Part shown: positions 1 through 4,961 of the stretch, piece by piece | Layout: each line of letters starts with the position of its first letter | How positions within the stretch are numbered: position 1 is the first letter of the stretch | From: JAJCYE01 sp036260105 | GTDB taxonomy: Bacteria; Actinomycetota; CADDZG01; JAHWKV01 | Assembly (NCBI GenBank): GCA_036260105.1 | Contig: DATAAN010000211.1 | Location: 1 to 5,582 of the forward strand | DNA length: 5,582 nucleotides | Reading direction: 5' to 3' | Notes under the pieces: model-generated | The model's input: only the letters and a program-made list of their open reading frames with translations | The model's database searches: none | Told to the model about the DNA's origin: nothing | Made by a program: the position numbers and the translations under genes

Positions 1-1
1 C

Positions 2-319
2 GACGGGAACGCCGGACCTTCGTCAGGTGACCTGGCGCTGGCCCTGGCGGCAGGGGATCCAGAGGGTGTTGCGGCAAACCTGTCCAACGACCTGGAGGTC
101 GCGGCCTTCGACCTCATGCCCGGGCTGGCCGAGCTCAAGGCCGGCATGACCCGCTGCGGCGCGCTGGGCGCCCTTCTGACGGGAAGCGGCTCAGCAATCA
201 TCGGGCTGTGCCGGGATGAGCCGCATGCCCGGCGGGTCGCTGAAGAAGCCAGCGCGCTCTTCCCGAGGGTTGAGGTGGCACACAGCACCGCCTCCGGCGC
301 CGAGGTCTTGGGGGCCTAG
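2..319 (+). CDS. ispE: 4-diphosphocytidyl-2-C-methyl-D-erythritol kinase, C-terminal part (5' end outside window)
   Basis: IspE phosphorylates the 2-hydroxyl of CDP-methylerythritol with ATP in the cytoplasmic MEP pathway to isopentenyl diphosphate. Only the last 105 residues are present, read in frame from base 2 to the TAG at 317-319. Two family hallmarks are visible: the NDLE motif (codons from base 86), and the glycine-rich third GHMP-kinase motif TGSGSAI in the context GALGALLTGSGSAIIGL. The C-terminus after this motif has ordinary family length, so the gene looks intact at this end. In actinobacteria ispE commonly lies near glmU-prs-rplY-pth, which fits the neighbours here. The next gene is on the opposite strand and its stop is only 3 nt away, with no terminator hairpin between them. 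Family assignment is firm; the start and ATP-binding part are not visible. Confidence 0.9.
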   Translation, partial: DGNAGPSSGDLALALAAGDPEGVAANLSNDLEVAAFDLMPGLAELKAGMTRCGALGALLTGSGSAIIGLCRDEPHARRVAEEASALFPRVEVAHSTASGAEVLGA

Positions 320-322
320 AGC

Positions 323-1591
323 CTACTCGTCGTCGTCGTCCGCTCCGTTGCACCCGTTGTCCTGGCGGCTGCCGTCGGGTGACCTGAAGTCCACCAAGCC
401 GTCTCCGTCGTCATCGATGCCGTTGCGGCATGCGGGGGCGAACGGATTGGGTGACCGGGTCGCCGCTCGGGGTGCCGTCGCCGTCGGCTCAGGTACAACC
501 GGAGCCGGGGGCGGCTGGGCGGCGGGAGGAGGAGGCGGGTTGGAAGTTGAAGGTGTCGGCGCGGGAGCAGCAACCGGCGCCGGGGCGGGAGGCGGCGGTG
601 GGGGAGGAGGAGCAGGCGGAGGAGCGGGAGCAGGCGGAGGAGCCGGCGCAGGCGCGGGCGGCGCGGGCGGCGCCGGTGCCGGAGGTGCAACCTGCCTCGG
701 CGTGATGTTCGTGGCTGCCAGCCTGCCCAGAGGGTTGAGCTGGAAGTCGTCCACTGGATCCGCCGGCGGCGTCTCCCCGGCGGGCACGGGCGGTACCTCA
801 ACCTTGGCCAGGCTCCGCAGGGTGTGGTCCTCCAGGGCGGCGGTGACGACAAGTCGCCGGTCGCCCCGCAGCGACGGGGCGGTCGTGGTGAGCACCAGCC
901 GCTCCCTCCACGATGGGCTGAGCGATGCGTTCTGCGACGGCAGGCGGATCTTGCTGCTGGTCACCTTGTAAAGGAAGTCTCCGGCGGCGGTGGAGACCTG
1001 GATCCGGTCGCCGGTCTCCAGTGAGTCGATGTTCAGGAACGGCGCTCCGTAGGTGACCCGGTTGCCTGCGACGCCGAAGGTACCGTTCTCTCCGGGCATC
1101 GCAGTGCCGGGGTAGTGGCCGGGCGCATTGCGGAGCTGTCGTTCGGCGGTGCCTTCCACGACCACCTTGTCAACGCCGATCGACGGGATCCGGAGGATGG
1201 CAATCGGGGTGCCGGGGGCAGGTTCGGGCTGCTCGGGAAGGAACTGGACCGGGACCGGGGCGCTCCCCTCGGGAGCCGGGGCGTTGACGACCTGGACCGG
1301 TGCCGCGGCCAGGCTCGCGATGAACTGCCGGCGGAGCGCATCCTGCGCCTGAGCTTCCGTCTTATGTGTCTGCCGCAACGCCAGAAGGACCGAGGCGGCC
1401 GTCACGCTGACCGCCATCCCGATCAAAAGGAAGGCTATGAGGAAGCCACGGGCGTGGGGGATGCGGAAGCGGGTCAAACGGCCCGGTCGGGGCAGGCGCC
1501 GAACGGCCGCGCCGAGGTAGCCCGAGGAAGCCTGTATCAGGTTCCAGCGGGACCTGGGTCCGCGGTAAACCACCTCCGAGACTTCGCGCAC
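323..1591 (-). CDS. Membrane-anchored class E sortase-like pseudoenzyme with Pro/Ala stalk and acidic DDDGDG tail
   Basis: The 422-residue protein, counted from GTG at 1591, has these parts in order: basic cytoplasmic segment (1-49), one membrane helix (about 50-72, positive-inside, so the C-terminus is outside), linker, sortase domain (about 125-253), Pro/Ala stalk (298-383) and a Cys-flanked acidic tail (388-422). The domain closely fits class E sortases (ILRIPSIGVDKVVVEGT, PGHYPGTAMPGENGTFGVAG, TYGAPFLNID, RRLVV). Active class E enzymes cut LAXTG-type sorting signals and join surface proteins to the wall. Here the catalytic His of AGHR is Asn177 (AAC, 1061-1063) and the catalytic Cys of TTC-x-P is Thr237 (ACC, 881-883); Arg246 is kept at normal spacing. 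Transpeptidation is therefore not expected. The GTG start is chosen because it lies 1 nt after the predicted transcription start of a TTGACC-N17-TACTCT promoter; starts further upstream would run into the tRNA. The domain is certain; the role (scaffold, binder or regulator) is unknown. Confidence 0.85.
   Translation of the reverse strand: MREVSEVVYRGPRSRWNLIQASSGYLGAAVRRLPRPGRLTRFRIPHARGFLIAFLLIGMAVSVTAASVLLALRQTHKTEAQAQDALRRQFIASLAAAPVQVVNAPAPEGSAPVPVQFLPEQPEPAPGTPIAILRIPSIGVDKVVVEGTAERQLRNAPGHYPGTAMPGENGTFGVAGNRVTYGAPFLNIDSLETGDRIQVSTAAGDFLYKVTSSKIRLPSQNASLSPSWRERLVLTTTAPSLRGDRRLVVTAALEDHTLRSLAKVEVPPVPAGETPPADPVDDFQLNPLGRLAATNITPRQVAPPAPAPPAPPAPAPAPPPAPAPPPAPPPPPPPPAPAPVAAPAPTPSTSNPPPPPAAQPPPAPVVPEPTATAPRAATRSPNPFAPACRNGIDDDGDGLVDFRSPDGSRQDNGCNGADDDDE
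326..430 (-). other. C-terminal acidic, two-cysteine DDDGDG tail (protein region)
   Basis: Residues 388-422 start with C388-RNGIDDDGDGLVDF, continue through a Gly/Ser-rich turn to C414, and end in DDDDE. The spacing Cys-x-NG-x-D-x-DGDG-x-x-D ... GC ... D-x-D-E resembles the short thrombospondin type 3-like calcium-binding tails found at the ends of many secreted bacterial proteins. Asp393, 395, 397 and 401 would be the likely metal ligands, and C388-C414 a possible disulfide outside the cell. Calcium binding is inferred from motif likeness only. The terminal Asp run is encoded by a short GTC/GAC-type triplet repeat at about 326-340. Confidence 0.6.
443..700 (-). repeat. Low-complexity Pro/Ala-coding tract (stalk of the sortase-like protein)
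   Basis: This tract encodes residues 298-383 of the minus-strand protein, made almost entirely of proline and alanine with irregular PAP, PPAP and PPPAP units, and one run of eight prolines (328-335). The plus strand is correspondingly a G-rich array of GGCGGAGGAGC-like units without a fixed period. Such stalks usually act as stiff spacers that hold a domain away from the membrane or through the wall. Length variation between relatives and assembly error are both plausible here. Confidence 0.8.
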
Positions 1592-1598
1592 TTTGACG

Positions 1599-1627
1599 AG
1601 AGTAGTTTTTTGCCAACGGATGGTCAA
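1599..1627 (-). promoter_or_regulatory. Predicted promoter of the sortase-like gene (leaderless transcript)
   Basis: Read on the minus strand, a -35 box TTGACC (1627-1622) is followed by a 17-nt spacer containing an A6 tract and a -10 box TACTCT (1604-1599), which fits the loose actinobacterial TAnnnT consensus. The expected transcription start is base 1592, one base before an in-frame GTG at 1591-1589. No Shine-Dalgarno sequence precedes that GTG. Box match, spacing and start codon position agree with each other, but this is prediction only. Confidence 0.5.
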
Positions 1628-1677
1628 TCCAACCGCAGGAGACGGAAAACGGCCCCCGGCCGGTGCCGGCGGCGCGA

Positions 1678-1686
1678 TGTTTAAAT
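1678..1686 (+). promoter_or_regulatory. Possible extended -10 promoter for tRNA-Gln (and glmU)
   Basis: TG at 1678-1679 followed by TTAAAT at 1681-1686 forms an extended -10-like element in the only AT-rich patch just ahead of the tRNA. It would start transcription near 1693, giving an 18-nt leader before tRNA base 1. No -35 match lies at the usual distance; a GC-rich palindrome GCCGGTGCCGGC occupies 1659-1670 instead. Four of six bases match TATAAT, so the support is weak. Confidence 0.3.
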
Positions 1687-1710
1687 GTAGGACGGACGCT
1701 GGGCGTCTTT

Positions 1711-1781
1711 TCCGGGATAGTGTAACGGCAGCACCAGGGTCTTTGGATCCCTTAGTCAAGGTTCGAATCCTTGTCCCGGAG
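1711..1781 (+). tRNA. trnQ: tRNA-Gln (anticodon UUG)
   Basis: A full cloverleaf can be folded by eye. The acceptor stem TCCGGGA (1711-1717) pairs with TCCCGGA (1774-1780). The D arm is GTGT (1720-1723) with GCAC (1731-1734) and a loop containing GG. The anticodon stem is 1736-1740 with 1748-1752, and its loop CTTTGGA has anticodon TTG at 1743-1745, which reads CAA. The variable loop is 4 nt. The T arm is CAAGG (1757-1761) with CCTTG (1769-1773) and loop TTCGAAT. G1781 is the discriminator base. The 3' CCA is not encoded. The innermost anticodon-stem pair (31-39) is T-T. The gene sits 10 nt before glmU on the same strand, an arrangement also seen in other actinobacteria. Confidence 0.95.
1778..1781 (+). 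promoter_or_regulatory. glmU Shine-Dalgarno-like GGAG inside the tRNA 3' end
   Basis: GGAG at 1778-1781 consists of the last three acceptor-stem bases plus the discriminator of tRNA-Gln. It lies 10 nt before the ATG at 1792, an acceptable though slightly long spacing, and no other purine-rich site is available. If the tRNA is cut out of a shared transcript, this site is removed from the glmU mRNA. Confidence 0.4.
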
Positions 1782-1791
1782 CGTGATAGCG

Positions 1792-3201
1792 ATGCCGCCT
1801 CCCGATTCCCCCGACGACCCGAACGCCCCCCTTGCCGTGGTCGTCCTCGCCGCCGGAGCGGGGAAGAGACTCCGCTCCGAGCTACCGAAGGTGCTGCACC
1901 GGGCGGCGGGCCGGCCGCTCGTCCACCACGTCCTCGACGCCGCCGGCCGCCTGGCCGGTGTCGCCAAGACCCTCGTCGTCGTGGGCAACGGCGCCGAGCA
2001 GGTGAGCGGTTATGTCGAGGAGCAGTTTCCCGGCGCCGAGTTCGTCCTCCAGACCGAGCTGCTCGGGACCGGCGACGCGGTCAGGCGGTGCCGTACGGCT
2101 CTCGAGGGCTTCCGCGGTACGGTGCTCGTTCTCTCCGGCGACAGCCCCCTGGTGACCACGGCCACCCTAGACCGCCTGGTCACGGAGCACCGCCGGAGCG
2201 GCAAGCCGGTGACCGTCCTCACCGCGACGCTCCCCGACCCCACCGGCTACGGCCGCATCGTCCGGGACGAGAACGGGGAGATCGTGGACCTCGTCGAGGA
2301 GCGGGACGCCTCTCCGGCGATCCGCCGCATCTCCGAGGTCTCCAGCGGCGTGTGGGCGTTCGACCCGGCACCGCTGTTCGGGGCGCTCGAGCGGATTGAC
2401 AACGACAACGCCCAGGGCGAGTACTACCTGCCGCAGGCTGCGCTGGTCATGGCTCGCGAGGGTAGCGGCCTGGGATCGGTGGTTACCGGGGACGCCGAGG
2501 AGATCGAGGGGGTGAACGACCGGCTGCAGCTCGCCGCCGCCGCCGCCGTGCTGCGCCGCCGGAAGGTTGCCGAGCTGGCAAGAGCCGGAGTGACGGTGGA
2601 GGACCCGGCCACCGCGTACGTCGACGTCGGATCGGTCGTCGGCCACGACACCGTGATCCGGCCGATGACCTTCCTGGAGGGTTCCACCGAGGTCGGGGCA
2701 GGCTGCACCATCGGCCCCTCCACCCGGCTCGTCGATTCTGTGGTGGAGGACGGGGCAGAGGTCAGCTTCGCCGTGGTGAGGGAGTCGCACATCGGCCCGG
2801 GCGCGACCGTCGGTCCGTTCGCCTCCCTTCGCCCCGGCACCCACCTCGCAGCCGGAGCCAAGGCCGGCACGTTCGTGGAGACCAAGAAGTCGGTGATCGG
2901 CGAGGGGTCCAAGGTGCCTCACCTCTCCTATGTCGGCGATGCCGAGATAGGCAAGGGGGTGAACCTGGCGGCGGGGACGATCACCGCGAACTACGATACC
3001 GAGAGCAAGGTAAAGTCTCGGACCGTGGTGGAGGACGGCGCATTCACGGGCTCCGACACCACCCTGATCGCCCCGGTACGCGTCGGGCGTAACGCCGGCA
3101 CAGGCGCCGGGTCGGTAGTCACCAGGGACGTGGAGGACGGCCAGATCGTGGCCGGCGTGCCCGCCAGACCCTTTAGGAAGCGAAAGCTGGAGCAGCCGTA
3201 A
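1792..3201 (+). CDS. glmU: Bifunctional UDP-N-acetylglucosamine pyrophosphorylase / glucosamine-1-phosphate N-acetyltransferase
   Basis: GlmU acetylates glucosamine-1-phosphate and then couples it to UTP, giving UDP-GlcNAc for peptidoglycan; it is a cytoplasmic trimer. The 469 residues match the family length. The N-terminal uridyltransferase domain shows LAAGAGKRLRSELPKVLH (19-36), LLGTGDAV, SGDSPL with the metal-binding Asp117, YGRIVR, VEERDA with Glu169, NAQGEYYLPQ, and GVNDRLQ with Asn242. The C-terminal left-handed beta-helix shows GPFASLRPGT, FVETKKS, HLSYVGDAEIG with catalytic His377, and NLAAGTITANYD, then GSDTTLIAPV and GAGSVVT. ATG 1792 is chosen because a TTG at 1771 lies inside the tRNA; a GTG at 1783 is a possible alternative. 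Two sugar-site positions differ from E. coli: Ser184 where Asn169 is expected, and Asp for His in GTGHA. The prs start follows the stop by 2 nt, suggesting translational coupling. Confidence 0.96.
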   Translation: MPPPDSPDDPNAPLAVVVLAAGAGKRLRSELPKVLHRAAGRPLVHHVLDAAGRLAGVAKTLVVVGNGAEQVSGYVEEQFPGAEFVLQTELLGTGDAVRRCRTALEGFRGTVLVLSGDSPLVTTATLDRLVTEHRRSGKPVTVLTATLPDPTGYGRIVRDENGEIVDLVEERDASPAIRRISEVSSGVWAFDPAPLFGALERIDNDNAQGEYYLPQAALVMAREGSGLGSVVTGDAEEIEGVNDRLQLAAAAAVLRRRKVAELARAGVTVEDPATAYVDVGSVVGHDTVIRPMTFLEGSTEVGAGCTIGPSTRLVDSVVEDGAEVSFAVVRESHIGPGATVGPFASLRPGTHLAAGAKAGTFVETKKSVIGEGSKVPHLSYVGDAEIGKGVNLAAGTITANYDTESKVKSRTVVEDGAFTGSDTTLIAPVRVGRNAGTGAGSVVTRDVEDGQIVAGVPARPFRKRKLEQP

Positions 3202-3203
3202 CC

Positions 3204-4211
3204 ATGCAGATCGCAGTGAAGAAGCGAGCCATGATCTTCTCCGGCACGTCGAATCCGGAGCTCGCGGACGAGATCTCGGTCGAGCTGGGCATGCGGCTTG
3301 GCGAGGTGGAGGTCAGCCGGTTCGCCTCCGGAGAGGTGTACGTCCGCTTCCACGAGTCCGTGCGGGGCACCGACGCCTTCATCGTCCAGAGCCACTGCCA
3401 CCCGGTAAACGAGATGATCATGGAGCAGCTGCTCATGATCGACGCCCTCAAAAGGGCGAGCGCCAAGCGGATCAACGCAGTGATCCCCTTCTTCGGCTAC
3501 TCCCGCCAGGACCGCAAGTCACTGGCCAGGGAGCCGATCTCAGCCCGGCTGGTCATGGACCTGCTGAGCGCTGCCGGCGCCGACCGTGTCCTGACCGTCG
3601 ACCTGCACAGCGGCCAGACCCAGGGCTTCTTCGACGGTCCGGTCGACCACCTGACCGCTCTGCCCATCCTTACCAAGTACGTGGAGACCAGGTACCCGGA
3701 CAACGTCGTGGTCGTGGCCCCCGACGCCGGCCGAGCCGGTCATGCCGCCAAGTTCGCCCGCCACCTGAAGGCCGACATCGCAGTGATGAACAAGAGCCGG
3801 CGGGCCGACGTGCGAAACGTCAGCCAGACCGCCGGGCTGATCGGAAACGTCGAGGGGAAGATCTGCGTGGTCGTCGATGACATGATCGACACCGCAGGGA
3901 CGCTTTGCGGCGGCGTGATGGAGTTGATGAACCATGGCGCGAAGCAGGTCGTCGCCGCGGCGACGCACGGCATCTTCTCCGGGCCGGCCATGGACCGGAT
4001 CGAGGACTCCCCGCTGACCGAGGTCATCGTCACCAACAGCCTGCCCGCCGGCAGGGAGGCGAAGTCGGAGAAGATCACCATCCTCTCGATCGCTCAGATC
4101 CTGGCGTCCACGATAAAGGCGGTCTTCGAGGATGAGTCGGTCTCCGAGATCTTCCAGGGCGAGCACCTGGAGGCCATCCCCCCCGAGCGGAACCTTGGAG
4201 CGCTCGAATGA
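3204..4211 (+). CDS. prs: Ribose-phosphate pyrophosphokinase (PRPP synthetase)
   Basis: Prs transfers pyrophosphate from ATP to ribose-5-phosphate, making PRPP for purine, pyrimidine, His, Trp and NAD synthesis; in actinobacteria PRPP also feeds decaprenyl-phosphoribose for arabinose-containing walls. The protein has 335 residues, slightly longer than the usual 310-320. Visible motifs are KRAMIFSGTSNPELA near the N-terminus, FASGEVYVRF, PFFGYSRQDRK (95-105), DLHSGQTQGFFD with His134, VAPDAGRAGHA, the basic flexible loop NKSRRADVRNVSQ (196-208) and the PRPP loop DDMIDTAGT (225-233). All catalytic positions that can be recognised are kept. The start at 3204 has GGAG at 3189-3192, inside the end of glmU; a second ATG at 3231 lacks a good site. 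The 2-nt gap to glmU indicates a shared operon. Confidence 0.97.
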   Translation: MQIAVKKRAMIFSGTSNPELADEISVELGMRLGEVEVSRFASGEVYVRFHESVRGTDAFIVQSHCHPVNEMIMEQLLMIDALKRASAKRINAVIPFFGYSRQDRKSLAREPISARLVMDLLSAAGADRVLTVDLHSGQTQGFFDGPVDHLTALPILTKYVETRYPDNVVVVAPDAGRAGHAAKFARHLKADIAVMNKSRRADVRNVSQTAGLIGNVEGKICVVVDDMIDTAGTLCGGVMELMNHGAKQVVAAATHGIFSGPAMDRIEDSPLTEVIVTNSLPAGREAKSEKITILSIAQILASTIKAVFEDESVSEIFQGEHLEAIPPERNLGALE

Positions 4212-4240
4212 GTCCCCGGGCAGCCGGCGCCGGGACCGGT

Positions 4241-4246
4241 TACACT
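4241..4246 (+). promoter_or_regulatory. Possible -10 element for a near-leaderless rplY transcript
   Basis: TACACT at 4241-4246 fits TAnnnT and would start transcription near 4253, three bases before the rplY ATG at 4256. No Shine-Dalgarno sequence is present in the 44-nt prs-rplY gap, which supports leaderless initiation, but no -35 match is seen at the usual distance. A GC-rich hairpin (CCCGG 4215-4219 with CCGGG 4230-4234) lies upstream. Confidence 0.3.
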
Positions 4247-4255
4247 TCGTAGTTC

Positions 4256-4897
4256 ATGGAGATTTCGCTCGACGTACAGCCGCGCACCGAGAAGGGCAAG
4301 GGCCCTGCCCGGCGTTACCGCGCGGCCGGTCTGGTCCCCGCAGTGTTCTACGGCGCCTCCGTTGACCCGGTTCCGCTTTTGGTGGACGCGAAGCAGATGA
4401 GCCAGGCGCTGCACACGGAGGCCGGGGGCAACGTGCTCATCAATCTTCAGGTGGACGGCACCTCCCGGCTCACCGTTCCGCGCGAGATCCAGCGCCACCC
4501 GATCCGCGGCACCATCCTGCACGTTGACTTCGTCAACGTTGCCCGGGACCAGAAGATCTCGGCGCAAGTGCCGGTTCACCTGGTCGGTGAGTCGCACGGG
4601 GTCAAGGAGGGCGGCCTTCTGGACCAGCACCTTCACGAGGTCCACATCGAGGCGATGCCGGCCGACATCCCGGACGCCATCGAGCTCGACGTGTCCGGGC
4701 TCGGCATCGGCGACTCGCTTCACGTCAGCGACCTAAAGGCGCCGCAGGGAGTGGACGTCCTCACTTCGGGGGAGGAGCTCGTCGTTGCGGTGACCGAGGC
4801 CAGGCTCGCCGCCGAGGACCTGGAGGTTTCGGAGGAGGGCGCCGAGTCCGCCGCCGAGGTGCCCTCCGCGGACGATGGCGGCTCCGAAGAGTCCTAG
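4256..4897 (+). CDS. rplY: 50S ribosomal protein bL25, Ctc/TL5 type
   Basis: bL25 binds 5S rRNA in the central protuberance of the large subunit; the long two-domain form is also known as general stress protein Ctc. The 213 residues comprise the 5S-binding N-terminal domain (about 1-92, with RTEKGKGPARRYRAAGLVPA and VFYG, and later HPIRGTILHVDF) and the TL5 beta-domain (about 95-180, with HGVKEGGLLDQ, LHEVHIEAMPADIPD and LDVSGLGIGDSLHV). An acidic Glu/Asp/Ser/Ala tail (about 185-213), common in actinobacterial versions, ends the protein. The ATG at 4256 gives the standard family N-terminus, but no ribosome-binding sequence precedes it; a -10-like TACACT ends 9 nt before the ATG, so a separate leaderless transcript is possible. 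The gene follows prs by 44 nt and precedes pth, the usual order in actinobacteria. Confidence 0.96.
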   Translation: MEISLDVQPRTEKGKGPARRYRAAGLVPAVFYGASVDPVPLLVDAKQMSQALHTEAGGNVLINLQVDGTSRLTVPREIQRHPIRGTILHVDFVNVARDQKISAQVPVHLVGESHGVKEGGLLDQHLHEVHIEAMPADIPDAIELDVSGLGIGDSLHVSDLKAPQGVDVLTSGEELVVAVTEARLAAEDLEVSEEGAESAAEVPSADDGGSEES

Positions 4898-4961
4898 GGC
4901 TCTGCCCGACATCCCTCGCATCACCCGGTAGGTCCTTCCCCTCGGATTCAAGGAAGTCGTC

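Noticed and set aside
216..971. Gly-rich plus-strand open frame of 251 codons, superficially like a PE_PGRS-type protein
   Set aside because: It is the complement of the Pro/Ala stalk and sortase domain, overlaps the end of ispE, and has no conserved motif; the minus-strand protein explains the sequence.
323..1591. Calling the sortase-like gene a pseudogene
   Set aside because: The frame is uninterrupted, the promoter and fold motifs are preserved, and a structured tail is present; pseudoenzyme is the better description.
1592..1759. N-terminal extension of the sortase-like gene to a TTG at 1759
   Set aside because: The extension starts in the tRNA T arm, crosses the promoter-like region and encodes non-conserved sequence; GTG 1591 fits the promoter and the membrane topology.
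1771..1791. GlmU start at TTG 1771
   Set aside because: It would lie within the tRNA-Gln T arm and acceptor stem, and adds residues not found in the family.
2167..2922. Long minus-strand frame opposite glmU
   Set aside because: High-GC antisense shadow of an unambiguous gene; composition is His/Gly/Arg-rich without any domain.
4213..4235. GC-rich hairpin between prs and rplY as a terminator
   Set aside because: Short stem and no following T run; it may be a mere by-product of high GC content.
4935..4956. Hairpin CTTCC/GGAAG that could hide the pth Shine-Dalgarno
   Set aside because: Only 5 bp with a 12-nt loop; too weak to call a regulatory structure.
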